A stretch of 64,000 bases of DNA, from the NCBI RefSeq assembly GCF_035917575.1, contig NZ_CP109090.1, positions 7,998,001 through 8,062,000 of the forward strand, written 5' to 3'. Position numbers and translations under genes: made by a program. Below, piece after piece: positions 34,073 through 43,103 of the stretch. Positions within the stretch are counted from its first letter, which is position 1, and every line of letters begins with the position of its first letter. Source of the stretch: Streptomyces sp. NBC_01788 (GTDB lineage Bacteria > Actinomycetota > Actinomycetes > Streptomycetales > Streptomycetaceae). Below the pieces are notes generated by a model. The model was not told where the DNA came from, made no database searches, and worked only from the letters and a program-made list of their open reading frames with translations.

Positions 34073-35086
34073 GTGACGACCGTCAAAGCACCCCCGGCCC
34101 CGGGCGACGGCCGCGGTGACGAGGAGACTCCTCGGGGCTGGCATTTCAACTCCTCTCTGGGAATGACCCTGTTGCTGCTCCTGCTCGTTGTCGGGCAGAG
34201 CCCGATCCGGCGGGCGCTGGGCGCGCCGGTGATGCAGAGCTGGATGACCATCTTCCTCGCGGTGGTCGTCCAGGCACTTCCCTTCCTGGTCCTCGGCGTG
34301 CTGCTGTCGGCGGCTCTCGTGGTGTTCGTCCCGCCGTCGTTCTTCGCTCGTGCGCTGCCGAAGCGGCCCGCCCTCGCGGTGCCGGTCGCCGGGGTGGCCG
34401 GGGCGGTCCTGCCCGGTTGCGAATGCGCCTCGGTGCCGGTCGCCGGAGCGCTTGTGCGCCGAGGGGTCACACCCGCGGCGGCGCTGGCGTTCCTGCTGTC
34501 CGCTCCCGCGATCAACCCGATCGTGCTGACCGCCACGGCCGTCGCGTTCCCGCGGAACCCGGAGATGGTCCTCGGCCGCTTCGTGGCGAGCCTGCTCGTG
34601 GCGTGCGCGATGGGCTGGTTGTGGCAGCGTCTCGGCCGCGCCGACTGGCTGCGGCCGCCGGCCCGTGCCTCGTACGAGGGCGGGAGTAAAGGCGCGGCAT
34701 TCTGGGGTTCCGTACGGCATGACGTGATGCATGCCGGCGGGTTCCTGGCCGTCGGTGCCATGGCCGCGGCCACGCTCAAGGCCGTGGCACCGGAGAGCTG
34801 GCTGCGGACGGCGGCCGGCAACCCGGCCGTCGCGATCCTCGCGCTCTCGGTCCTCGCGGTGCTGCTGTCGATCTGCTCGGAGGCGGACGCGTTCGTCGCC
34901 GCGTCGCTGTCCCAGTTCTCGCTCGTCGCCCGGCTGGCGTTCCTTGTGGTCGGCCCGATGATCGACCTGAAGCTGTTCGCGATGCAGGCCGGCACCTTCG
35001 GCCGCTCCTTCGCGTTGCGGTTCGCTCCCGCCACCTTCGTGCTGGCGGTCCTGGTGTCGGTCTTGGTCGGGGCGGTGCTCCTGTGA
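34073..35086 (+). CDS. DUF318 (ArsP-like) permease
   Basis: A 337-residue permease with 8 or more helices, from GTG (CGGAGGTACCTCGCCC precedes it). PGCECASVPVAGALVRRGVT (about residues 119-138) is the conserved Cys motif and FLLSAPAINPIVLTATAVAF the conserved half-membrane segment of DUF318. SICSEADAFVAASL is the second repeat's equivalent. Relatives include ArsP (organo-arsenical efflux) and unknown metal carriers. It overlaps the TIGR03943-type partner by 4 bases, the standard two-gene unit in Streptomyces that is often zinc-controlled; no clear Zur box was found upstream. Confidence 0.85.
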   Translation: MTTVKAPPAPGDGRGDEETPRGWHFNSSLGMTLLLLLLVVGQSPIRRALGAPVMQSWMTIFLAVVVQALPFLVLGVLLSAALVVFVPPSFFARALPKRPALAVPVAGVAGAVLPGCECASVPVAGALVRRGVTPAAALAFLLSAPAINPIVLTATAVAFPRNPEMVLGRFVASLLVACAMGWLWQRLGRADWLRPPARASYEGGSKGAAFWGSVRHDVMHAGGFLAVGAMAAATLKAVAPESWLRTAAGNPAVAILALSVLAVLLSICSEADAFVAASLSQFSLVARLAFLVVGPMIDLKLFAMQAGTFGRSFALRFAPATFVLAVLVSVLVGAVLL

Positions 35087-35835
35087 GCCGCCAGGCACAG
35101 GCGGCCCTCCTGTTCCTGGTCGGCGGGGCGATGGTGCACACCGGCGCCACCAGCCTTTACCTGCGCTACGTCAAGACCGGGCTGCAGCCCCTGCTGCTCG
35201 CGGCCGGAGCCGTCCTGATCGCCACGGCCGTCGCCACCGCCTGGTACGAACTGCGCCGGCCGGTCACCGTCGGTCGGCAGCGGTACACGGGAGAGACGCG
35301 CGACGGACACCGCGACGGCGACGGCCACCGCGAGCCCCGGATCTCCTGGCTCCTCGTACTGCCCCTGTTCGCCCTCATCCTGGCCGCCCCGCCCGCACTC
35401 GGTTCCTACGACGCCATGCGCACCGGAACGGCCCTCCAGCCGCCCCTGGCCTATCCGGCCTTGCCGTCGGGCGATCCGCTCAAGCTCACCCTGGTGGACT
35501 ATGCGGGGCGCGCGGCGTACGAGCACGGGCGCTCCCTCGGTAACCGGAAGGTCGAGATCACGGGGTTCGTCGCCCTCGACCGCGGCGGTACGCCCTACCT
35601 CGTCCGCATGGCCCTCAACTGCTGTGCCGCCGACGCCCAGCCGGTCAAGATCGGCATGTCCGGAAAGCTGCCGCCCGTCCTGCAACCCGACTCCTGGCTC
35701 CAGGTCACCGGCACCTACACCGGCAAGCGGACCAAGGACCCGGTCGGTGGCGGCATCATTCCGTTCATCGACGTCGTCAAAGCCAAGCCGGTCCCAGCCC
35801 CCAAGGACCCGTACGACGAGAGCTGGAACCAGTAG
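35083..35835 (+). CDS. TIGR03943-type partner of the DUF318 permease
   Basis: A 250-residue membrane-anchored protein. Two N-terminal helices (about residues 7-25 and 33-51), a His/Asp-rich linker with RDGHRDGDGHREP (about 73-85) that could bind metal, a third helix (about 88-104), then an external domain with MALNCCAADAQPVKIGMSG and SWLQVTGTY, resembling an OB-fold-like family. GTG start overlaps the permease stop. The His-rich stretch and twin Cys suggest metal handling in the pair. Substrate unproven. Confidence 0.82.
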   Translation: MSRQAQAALLFLVGGAMVHTGATSLYLRYVKTGLQPLLLAAGAVLIATAVATAWYELRRPVTVGRQRYTGETRDGHRDGDGHREPRISWLLVLPLFALILAAPPALGSYDAMRTGTALQPPLAYPALPSGDPLKLTLVDYAGRAAYEHGRSLGNRKVEITGFVALDRGGTPYLVRMALNCCAADAQPVKIGMSGKLPPVLQPDSWLQVTGTYTGKRTKDPVGGGIIPFIDVVKAKPVPAPKDPYDESWNQ

Positions 35836-35882
35836 GGCGGGCGCGACACGGCGTGCCGGGGAGTCCGGCGGCCCCGGCCGGC

Positions 35883-36080
35883 TCAGCCGGCGGACACCCG
35901 CGTCCCTTCCAGCGTCACGGTCGGCACCCGGTCCCGTTGTGCGTCGTCCGGGAAGTTGGTCGCCGTGATCCCGGCCGCCATGCGCAGCAGGTCGTCGAAG
36001 CCGATGTCGGTACGGGCCCCACCGGCCTTCTGGGCCCGCTCGAACAAGGGACCGTCGGCCTGGTACACGGACTCCCGGCA
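35883..36080 (-). pseudogene. C-terminal fragment of a TetR regulator
   Basis: The minus strand reads DGPLFERAQKAGGARTDIGF and DDLLRMAAGITATNFPDDAQ, ending LEGTRVSAG and a stop, the end of a TetR ligand domain. The DNA-binding half is missing; upstream sequence merges into transposase debris on the other strand. Confidence 0.55.
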
Positions 36081-36159
36081 GGCCAGGCAGCAGTGGCAGG
36101 TGGCCTTCGTGGCCCTGGCCGCGCTGCTCGTCCGCGCCCGGCGAGCTCGCGGGGGCTCT

Positions 36160-36396
36160 GGTTCGGGAACGACCTGCCGGCGCCGGCCGGCCGAGTGGAC
36201 CGAGGCCGGGGTGTGGTTCCGGCTGCACGAGGTCCTCCTGGACACGCTCCGCAGCGCGAACGCCCTGGACTTCTCGCGGGCGGCGGTCGACGACTCCCAC
36301 GCCCGGGCTTTACAGGGGGCTCCGAGGCCGGACGAAGTCCCGTTGACCGGGGCAGGACGGGCACCCTGGAGTTCGACACCCTCGGCCTGGGCGTAG
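36160..36396 (+). mobile_element. fragment of an IS5-family transposase
   Basis: The plus strand reads RPAEWTEAGVWFRLHEVLLD, then ANALDFSRAAVDDSHARALQ, matching the N-terminal region of IS5-group transposases with the first catalytic Asp (AVDDSH). Homology is lost after about 36310, apparently through a frameshift. It adjoins the TetR stub, which it may have truncated. Confidence 0.6.
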
Positions 36397-36430
36397 GCGA
36401 ACACCCCTGGTCGGAGCCTTCGGAAAGTCA

Positions 36431-37228
36431 TCACGAGTTGCGACTGCCGCTGGGGCCGCCGCTTTGGCGGCTCGCGGCAAAGCGGGACGGAGGCACGCCG
36501 AAGGTACGCGTGAAGGCGGCGGTGAACGCGGCGGGAGAGGCATAGCCGAGACGGACACCGACCTCGCTGACCGACGCGGTGCGCAGCAGCGGCATGGCCG
36601 CGAGCAGGCGGGCGCGGGCCCGCCACACGGCCGGGCTGTCACCGGTCTCCGAGCGGAAGCGCCGAGTGAAGGCCCGTTCGCTCATGGCTGTCCTCGCGGC
36701 CCATGCGGCGTTCGTGACGCCGGCGTCTGGGGCGGCCAGGTATTCGCGGCAGAGTTCCGCGAGATCGGCGGCGGCGGGAATCCCGACGTGGAACGGGAGC
36801 GCGGCGAGCTCAGCGATCTCGTGCAGGAGGAGGGCGGCAATGCTTCCCTCCCGTCCGGACAGGCTGTAATCGATCTCGAACTCGACAGCGACCAGGAGCA
36901 GTTCGCGCAACAGCGGCGGAACGTTGACGACGGTGCAGGTGGCTGGCCACCAGGGGACGGCATTCGGCTCGATGTACAGGCTCCGGGTACTCACCCCCAG
37001 CATGTGGACCCGGTGCCGGGTAGCGGCCGGAATCAGAACGGCGCGCTCGGGCGGAACGGTTCAGGTGCCCTCGGCGGTGTCGACGACCATCACCCCGGTG
37101 GCGCCGTAGAGGAACTGGGCGCGCCGGTGTTCGTGCCAGTCCAGTACGTGGCCGGGCGGATAGTCGGTGCCGATCGGCAGGACGACCCGGTCGGCGTGGT
37201 CGACGTCGGCCAGGGAGACGTTCTTCAC
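36431..37228 (-). pseudogene. AraC-family regulator interrupted by an in-frame TGA
   Basis: Read from GTG 37228, the gene gives a cupin sensor (VVLPIGTDYPPGHVLDWHEH, then AQFLYGATGVMVVDTAEGT), an in-frame TGA at 37061-37063, then TVPPERAVLIPAATRHRVHM and a complete AraC DNA-binding domain (MSERAFTRRFRSETGDSPAV, RLGYASPAAFTAAF). Relatives read EGTWTVPP at the break, so a single TGG-to-TGA change explains it. Translation could restart at ATG 37003 to give a 190-residue protein lacking most of the cupin. It is divergent from the TauE exporter 86 bases away, its probable target. Confidence 0.7.
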
Positions 37229-37313
37229 CCAGTCATCCTACTGGCCGAGACGCGAAGGAACGGTGCCGGATATCGCATGCGGGAAATCCGTCGGAGCTGG
37301 TGGAGTGGGGGCT

Positions 37314-38117
37314 GTGGATGTTGTGGCATTGATCGGGATCGGGCTCCTCACGGGGGCGACCACGGTGTTGTTCGGATTCGGCGGCGGGTTCGTCACGGTG
37401 CCGGTCGTGGTGTGGGCTGACGCCGCGCTCGGCGCGGACGCGATGCAGGTGGCGACTGCCACCTCGGCCCTGGTGATGGTGGTGAATGCGGGTTTCGCGA
37501 CAGCCGTCACACCGAGGCGGGTGCTCCTCGCGCTCCGCGGCAGCGGCATGCTGCTCCTCCTGCTCGCGGCCGGTGCCTCGGTCGGCGCGCTCGCCACGCG
37601 CCTCGCCCCGGCCGATCTGGCCCGCTGGGCCTTCGTCGCGTACGTCGCTCTCACCATCGCCGACGTCCTCCTGCGCCCCGGCTTCCTGCGCCCGGGCTCA
37701 CGGATCGAGGCGACCTCCGATGCTCCGCGTCCACTGCCGACCGTCCTCGGCGCGCCGGCCGGTGCGGTGGCGGCCTTCCTCGGCGTGGGGGGCAGCGTCA
37801 TGACCGTCCCCGCAATGCGGAGGGCAGGGCACACGATGCGCGTGGCGACCGCGCTGGCCAACCCCCTCACCCTCGCCATCGCACTGCCGGCCACCGCAGT
37901 GTCTCTGGGCGGCGCCGCGGTCCCCGCTGCCGCTGACGCGCACCTGCAACTGGTGGGGCTCATTGACCTTCGCGCTGCCTCGGCGCTGCTCCTCGGAGCT
38001 CTGCCGGTGATCGCGATACTCCGACGGCGCCCGCCACGGATCCCAGACCGCACCTACGCCTGGGCGTACATCGGACTGCTTGCCATGGTGACAGTCGCCA
38101 TGCTGCTCTCGGCTTAG
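37314..38117 (+). CDS. TauE/SafE-family sulfite/organic-acid exporter
   Basis: A 267-residue membrane protein with about eight helices and the two internal repeats of the TauE/SafE family: IGIGLLTGATTVLFGFGGGF (residues about 6-25) and GAPAGAVAAFLGVGGSVMTV (about 145-164). GTG start with GGAGTGGGG upstream. Family members export sulfite, sulfoacetate or other acids. Divergent from an AraC gene with a nonsense mutation, so its control may now be altered. Confidence 0.85.
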   Translation: MDVVALIGIGLLTGATTVLFGFGGGFVTVPVVVWADAALGADAMQVATATSALVMVVNAGFATAVTPRRVLLALRGSGMLLLLLAAGASVGALATRLAPADLARWAFVAYVALTIADVLLRPGFLRPGSRIEATSDAPRPLPTVLGAPAGAVAAFLGVGGSVMTVPAMRRAGHTMRVATALANPLTLAIALPATAVSLGGAAVPAAADAHLQLVGLIDLRAASALLLGALPVIAILRRRPPRIPDRTYAWAYIGLLAMVTVAMLLSA

Positions 38118-38222
38118 TCGGCGGCTGTCCGCAATTGGCTGCAGCCGTATGCGGAGTCGCGGTAGAGACCGCGGGCGTGGCGATGGCGCTGAAGGACAGC
38201 GGCGTGCTCGATGGCGGTGGTC

Positions 38223-39098
38223 TCACCCGGGGGCCGGTGGGGTCAGCAGGTGGGCGACGTCGGCGAAGTCGGTGATGAACGGTGAGCTGCTGGTCGTGCT
38301 CCACGCGAGGCATACGTGGCCCACTCCGATGTCCTCGACGGGGAGCGTGACGACGTCGTGGCGAGTGTAGAAGGCGGCGGTGGAGCGCGGGATGAGGCAG
38401 ATGCCGGCCCCGGCCGCGACCAGTTCGAGTTTTTCCTCCACGCTGTTGATCGGCCGGACCTCGGCGCGCTCTCCGGTGCGCAGTTCGTCGGCCACATCCC
38501 GCCACTCCGGTACAGCGTCGGGATCCTGGAGCAGGTGCTCGCCGGCCAGGTCGCCGACGATGAGCGAGGACTTCGCGGCCAGTGGGTGGTCCGCCGGGAG
38601 TGCGACGACGCGGGGCTCGGTGAACAGGCGCCGTACCTGCAGGCCGTGCTGGTCGATGGGGAGGCGGACGATGCTGACGTCGGCCCGGCCGTCGTGCAGG
38701 ACCTCGACCTGGTCCTGCCAGCCGGTCCGCAGCAGCCGGACGTCCAGTCCGGGGTGGCGGGAGGTCAGGGCACGTACCGCCGGGGTCACGGTGATGCCGG
38801 GCATGAAGCCGATGGTGAACTTCGGGGTGTCGGCGGCCGCGGCGGTGACCGCGCGGACCATGGCTGTGCAGGCCGCCAGCAGCCGGGGGGCTTCCTCCAG
38901 GAGCCGGGCTCCGGCCGCGGTCAGCGCGGTGCCCCGCCGGTCGCGGCAGAAGAGGAGCACACCCAGGTCGTCCTCAAGAGCACGCATCTGGCGGGAAAGA
39001 GCCGGCTGGGCGATGTGCAGCCGCTCGGCGGCGCGGCCGAAGTGCAGTTCCTCGGCGACCGCCACGAAGTAGCGCAGCTTGCGCAGGTCGACGTCCAC
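38223..39098 (-). CDS. LysR-family transcriptional regulator
   Basis: A 291-residue LysR protein: winged helix from VDVDLRKLRYFVAVAEELHF to about residue 62 (QPALSRQMRALEDDLGVLLF), then the effector domain (FTIGFMPGITVTPAVRALTS). GTG start, with AGAGAGGAC upstream. It lies 82 bases after the epimerase stop in the same direction and may be co-transcribed with or regulate it. Its own T-N11-A site was not identified. Confidence 0.88.
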   Translation of the reverse strand: MDVDLRKLRYFVAVAEELHFGRAAERLHIAQPALSRQMRALEDDLGVLLFCRDRRGTALTAAGARLLEEAPRLLAACTAMVRAVTAAAADTPKFTIGFMPGITVTPAVRALTSRHPGLDVRLLRTGWQDQVEVLHDGRADVSIVRLPIDQHGLQVRRLFTEPRVVALPADHPLAAKSSLIVGDLAGEHLLQDPDAVPEWRDVADELRTGERAEVRPINSVEEKLELVAAGAGICLIPRSTAAFYTRHDVVTLPVEDIGVGHVCLAWSTTSSSPFITDFADVAHLLTPPAPG

Positions 39099-39180
39099 GC
39101 CGGTGTCCTCTCTCGTCGTTCCCTCGTCATCCCTCTGCCCCGACCTTCCTACCCCGGTGCCCGTGGGGACTCGTCGGTCA

Positions 39181-40038
39181 TCATTCTTGAGCGAAGACGG
39201 CCAGCGGGTCGGTGAATGCGGGGGTCCAGCCGAGTTCGGCGCGGGCGCGGGTCGGGGTGATCTGCTGGTCCAGGGCGAAGGCGTCAGCGATGGGGCCCAT
39301 GTCGGCGCGCGCCTGCTCCAGCGTGATGGACACGGTCTTGCCTGCCAGCCCGGCCCCGTGGCTGACGGCCCGTGCGACCTCCCGGGCCGTCGGACTGACG
39401 CCGCCCACACCCGCGTAGATTGAACCGGCCTTGGCGCGCAGGGCCGCCACGTAGAGTTCGGCGAGGTCCTCGACGTGGACCAGGGCCCAGTGCTGAAAGC
39501 CGTCGCCGATGTAGGCGATGGCGCCGGCTTCCCGGCCGGGCCGGGTGAAGAAGGTCTCGATGAGCCGGTTGTCCCCGCCGTACAGCAGTCCGGGGCGGAT
39601 GATCACGGGACGGCCGCCGCGGGCGGCGCGGGCCAGGACTGCGTCCTCGACGGGCTTGCGCCAGGCGACCAGGGCCGGCGGGTTCCAGGGAGCGTCCTCG
39701 TCCACGACGCCGTCGGTGTCGCCGTAGACCCAGGTGCCGCCGGTGTGGAGGTAGGGGCCGGGGCCGAGACCGTCCTGCATGGCGGTGGCCGCGGCGAGGT
39801 CCTCCTCTCCTGTCTGAGCCTGGGCGAGGTGGATCACGGCCTCGGCGTGTGCCGCCGCGTCGTTGAGAACGGCCAGGTCCCCCAGGCCTCCGCGGACCGA
39901 AGCCGCCCCAAGGTCCTGGACCGCCCGGGCCGCGTGTTCGCTGCGGGACAGAGCGCGCACGGTGTGACCGTGGCGGTTCAGCGCCTCGATGACGGCCGTA
40001 CCGATGTAACCGGAGCCGCCGGTGACGAAGACCTTCAT
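39181..40038 (-). CDS. NAD-dependent epimerase/dehydratase family protein (extended SDR)
   Basis: A 285-residue extended SDR: MKVFVTGGSGYIGTAVIEAL has the TGxxGxxG dinucleotide motif, followed by VIHLAQAQTG; the usual YxxxK is degenerate (WRKPVEDAVLARAA), so the catalytic Tyr may be missing and the protein may be atypical. RPGLLYGGDNRL and ALVHVEDLAELYVAAL are typical. ATG with AACGAGAGGACGATC upstream. Substrate unknown. Confidence 0.82.
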   Translation of the reverse strand: MKVFVTGGSGYIGTAVIEALNRHGHTVRALSRSEHAARAVQDLGAASVRGGLGDLAVLNDAAAHAEAVIHLAQAQTGEEDLAAATAMQDGLGPGPYLHTGGTWVYGDTDGVVDEDAPWNPPALVAWRKPVEDAVLARAARGGRPVIIRPGLLYGGDNRLIETFFTRPGREAGAIAYIGDGFQHWALVHVEDLAELYVAALRAKAGSIYAGVGGVSPTAREVARAVSHGAGLAGKTVSITLEQARADMGPIADAFALDQQITPTRARAELGWTPAFTDPLAVFAQE

Positions 40039-40119
40039 GACGATCGTCCTCTCGTTTCTGGATCTTTTTCAGCCTGCGCCCGACGGGGTGGGTGCGTCCA
40101 AGACCTGTCCCGCCCGCTG

Positions 40120-40138
40120 TGATGCCGCTCCGGCATCA
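40120..40138. promoter_or_regulatory. short perfect hairpin upstream of the epimerase gene
   Basis: TGATGCCG-CTC-CGGCATCA forms an 8-base stem with a 3-base loop about 80 bases before the epimerase start. It could be an operator or the end of a lost gene's transcript. The surrounding 40039-40340 holds no recognised gene. Confidence 0.35.
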
Positions 40139-40344
40139 GACCGGGACAGCGGGCGCCGCGATCACCGCAGTGCATGTCCCCGGCCGGGACGCCGCGGCCG
40201 CCGCCGACAGAGATGCGACCGCCGAGGACGGCGCGTTCGCGACAGCGCGGGCTCACCGGGCGGGCTGCCGGGCTGCGATACCCGACCGAGCCACGGTCCC
40301 GCCCCCGTGCGTGGTGATGGCGCACGGGTGATCGGCGACCCGAC

Positions 40345-40570
40345 GGATCTACCTCGACCGCTTCGCCGAGGTTGCCGCCGCCGCCGGCCCCGCCGCGGTG
40401 GTGTGGGACAACCGTGGCTTCGGCGAATCGGACCAGCACGCGATCACCTACTCCCAGAACCGGCCCGAAGTGGACCCTGACCGCATCGGCGTGTGGGGCA
40501 GCAGCTTCACCGGCGGCCACGCCTTCGTCGCCGCCGGTACGCCACCCGCGATGATCCCCGTCATCGGGGA
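40345..40570 (+). pseudogene. internally deleted alpha/beta-hydrolase fragment
   Basis: The plus strand reads YLDRFAEVAAAAGPAAVVWD and NRGFGESDQHAITYSQNRPE, then VDPDRIGVWGSSFTGGHAFV. The last contains the nucleophile elbow G-x-S-x-G (GSSFTG). Between GESD and HAITY a conserved stretch is missing, and nothing matches the family after the elbow. No start codon or ribosome binding site is convincing. It is a decayed hydrolase of the dienelactone/X-Pro type. Confidence 0.6.
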
Positions 40571-40770
40571 CGACCCGGCGCGGGTGCATCCTCGCTCCCC
40601 CCATAGAGGGACGCATCAGCGGCATCGTCGGCATCCCGAACGCCTGCTACTTGCTGTGCCTGCCGACGGCCGTGTTCGACTTCGGCGTCCGCCCGTCCAC
40701 GGCGGGCCCGGCGGAGGCCGGCCGCGGTCAGTGCGCGCCGGCCGGCGTCTGATCGGACTGCACCGTGCCG

Positions 40771-40800
40771 AAGGCCCCGCAGCCCGGGCTGCGGGGCCTT
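40771..40800. terminator. 30-base perfect palindrome, strong terminator
   Basis: AAGGCCCCGCAGCCC is followed directly by its reverse complement GGGCTGCGGGGCCTT. The hairpin lies 23 bases after the stop of the minus-strand secreted gene (40823) and would end its transcript. Confidence 0.8.
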
Positions 40801-40822
40801 CACCCGTCATGACCTGGGACGG

Positions 40823-43057
40823 TTACGGGTAGCTGGTGAGGTTCGCGACGTTGTTGGCGGAGTTGGACGGGCCTCCGGTGTTGTTGATGACGCGGCTGAT
40901 GGTGCCCGTGCCGCCGAGGGAGACCGTGACCATGCTGGTGAAGCGCACGTTCGGGTTGTTCGGTGCCTCGATGGCGCGCGCGGCGGTCACGCTCGGGTTG
41001 ACGTTGAAGTAGCAGTAGCTGCCGAGGCCGTACGCCTGGTGGCTGGTGACGGAGTCGGCCACCTTGTAGGCGGCGTAGCCCTGGGTGGAGCCGTTCATCC
41101 AGGCAGCCTGGTTGGGCGGGTCGTAGGGCATCTCGTTCTGGTAGAAGTACGTCCGGCCGCCGTTGCCGTTCCAGATGGTCTGGTACTTCTGGTAGTGCTC
41201 GACGAACAGGCCGTACATCGTGACGTTGTCGCCGTTCACCACGAGTCCGGTGTCACCGGTGTTGCTGGTCCAGCCGACGCCGCTGCCGTGGTCGGCGCGC
41301 CAGATCCACATGTGGTCGCCGATGACGTTGGCGCTGTTGACGACGAGGCTGGTGGTCGCCTTGCCGACGCCCGCGCCGCCGACGCGGAAGTACACGTCGT
41401 GCAGGGAGGCCGGGTTCGCCGAGTGGGAGGCCGTGGAGCCGCGCGGGCCGACCTCCAGCAGGGTGGGCGAGTTGGTGGTGCCCGCGTCGAAGAGGACGCC
41501 CGCGATCTTCACACCGTCGACGTCCGCGACCGTCATGGCCGTGACCCCGTTGTCCGGTATGAGCGTGGCGAGGCCGAGGCCCAGGACGACGGTGTCGGGC
41601 CGGGTCACCCGCAAGGTCTGGTCGAGATGGTAGACACCGGGTGTGACCAGGAGGTTCTTGCCCGCGGCCAGGGCGGAGTTGATCTGCGCGGCGGTCGCGC
41701 CCGGCTTCACGACGTAGAAGGTGTCCAGGGACAGGGAGGTGCCGGCGGCGCTGCCGCTCGCCCAGCTGGTCGCGGTGGAGTTGGTGCGCACCGCCGGGAC
41801 GAACACCTGGTAGGCGCCGGCACCGTCCACGTACAGGAAGGGCTTCTCGCGGGTCACCGGGCTCTGCGCGACCGTCGTGTACGGCGGGTTCGGGAAGCTG
41901 GTGGCGGGCACGCCCTGGCTGCCGACGAAGACCATGTTCCAGTTGGATCCGGTCCAGCCGCCGAGCTGCGCGTTACGGGTCAGCCACTGCTGCTGGCTGC
42001 CCGAGTTGACCCGGCCGTCGATCTTGCTGTCGGCGAGGTAGCCGCCGCTGGACCAGCCGCCGTCGTCCAGCGCGAGGTTGCCGCGCAGGTGCATCCGGCG
42101 GTACGAGGCCGCCTGCGAGACCGCCCAGCGATCGCTGCCGCCCGTCGGGTTGACCGACAGGTTCTCGGCGCCGCGCCAGAAGTTCTGCGTGGCGTTGCCC
42201 TGGAACCAGTCGGCCTCCGCGTGCACCGCGCCGTTGACGGTCACCGCGTCGGGGGTCAGGCCGAGGCCGAGGACCTGGGTGTAGAAGCCGACGTTGACGT
42301 CGGCGCTGTAGGTGCCCGGCTTGAACATGACGGCGTAGCGCTGGGAGCCGAACTGGTTGGTCTCCTGCTGCTTGAAGACCGAGTTCAGTCTGCTCTGGAT
42401 CGTCGACGACGACATGGACGGATCGAAGACGACCACGTTCGGGCCGAGGTCCGTCGATCCCGCGGGCGGGGTCACGGGGGTCACCTGGAAGCGCTGGGCG
42501 GCGGTGCCGTTGCAGGCGTACTGCACGAGCTGCACGCTGTCGGCGGTCGAGGCGGCGGGGTCGTCCAGGCACTTGCCGCTGTTGCGGTTGACGAAGTGGT
42601 AGGCGCCGCCACCCTCGTCGACGGGCAGCCACTGCTGGTTGGCGCCGCCGCCGTAGGCCCACAGCTGGAGCGGGGCGTTGTCGGCCGTGGACACGTTCGT
42701 CACGTCCACGACCTGGCCGGCGTCGTTGCGGTTGTTGATGCGTACGTAGCCGCCGCTGGTCGCGGTGAAACTCCACTGCTGTGCGGTGGAGTTGTTGCAG
42801 GTGTACTGCTGAACCGCCGTGCCGTTGGCGGTGCCGGCGGCGCGGGCGTCGAGGCACTTGCCGCTGACCGCGTTGACGACGGTGGCCCAGTCGGTGGGCA
42901 GGGCGGCGGCCGCGGCGGCGGCCGCGCGCGGTGCGGACGTGCCGGGGTCCGCGGGAGTCGCGGCGCCCGCGGGGGCGGCCGTGAGGAAGGACGCCGCCGT
43001 CATGGTGACCAGGCTTGCGGCCAGGTATCTGGTGGCGGGGCGTGGGTGTCGGAACAC
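40823..43057 (-). CDS. secreted ricin-domain protein with right-handed beta-helix region
   Basis: A 744-residue exported protein. Signal peptide about residues 1-33 (AASFLTAAPAGAA). Residues about 55-190 form a ricin-B/CBM13 lectin with QQW/QRF repeats (TAQQWSFTATSGG, NQQWLPVDEGGG, AAQRFQVTPV). The remaining about 540 residues, starting DLGPNVVVFDPSMSSSTIQS, have pectate-lyase-like features: VVLGLGLATLIPDNGVTAMT and KIAGVLFDAGTTNSPTLLEV repeats of a parallel beta-helix. Homologues are often mislabelled adenylyl cyclase; a polysaccharide-active enzyme, GH55-like, is more plausible. A strong hairpin terminates it. It is 46 bases after the chitinase gene, so probably co-expressed. Confidence 0.78.
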   Translation of the reverse strand: MFRHPRPATRYLAASLVTMTAASFLTAAPAGAATPADPGTSAPRAAAAAAAALPTDWATVVNAVSGKCLDARAAGTANGTAVQQYTCNNSTAQQWSFTATSGGYVRINNRNDAGQVVDVTNVSTADNAPLQLWAYGGGANQQWLPVDEGGGAYHFVNRNSGKCLDDPAASTADSVQLVQYACNGTAAQRFQVTPVTPPAGSTDLGPNVVVFDPSMSSSTIQSRLNSVFKQQETNQFGSQRYAVMFKPGTYSADVNVGFYTQVLGLGLTPDAVTVNGAVHAEADWFQGNATQNFWRGAENLSVNPTGGSDRWAVSQAASYRRMHLRGNLALDDGGWSSGGYLADSKIDGRVNSGSQQQWLTRNAQLGGWTGSNWNMVFVGSQGVPATSFPNPPYTTVAQSPVTREKPFLYVDGAGAYQVFVPAVRTNSTATSWASGSAAGTSLSLDTFYVVKPGATAAQINSALAAGKNLLVTPGVYHLDQTLRVTRPDTVVLGLGLATLIPDNGVTAMTVADVDGVKIAGVLFDAGTTNSPTLLEVGPRGSTASHSANPASLHDVYFRVGGAGVGKATTSLVVNSANVIGDHMWIWRADHGSGVGWTSNTGDTGLVVNGDNVTMYGLFVEHYQKYQTIWNGNGGRTYFYQNEMPYDPPNQAAWMNGSTQGYAAYKVADSVTSHQAYGLGSYCYFNVNPSVTAARAIEAPNNPNVRFTSMVTVSLGGTGTISRVINNTGGPSNSANNVANLTSYP

Positions 43058-43103
43058 GGGTCCTCCTTGCCGAACGGGTCGGCTGATGGGGATGGGGATG
43101 TGA

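Noticed and set aside
33601..36300. A 2.7-kb open frame on the minus strand across the permease pair
   Set aside because: It is antisense to two well supported membrane-protein genes, is low-complexity Arg/Gly/Pro-rich and has no domain; it is a GC-bias shadow.
40771..40800. 30-base perfect palindrome considered as an attachment or recombination site
   Set aside because: Its position just after a stop codon fits a terminator, and no integrase or second copy is seen.
40823..43057. Adenylyl cyclase label for the ricin/beta-helix protein
   Set aside because: No cyclase catalytic motif is present; it has a signal peptide, lectin repeats and beta-helix pattern.
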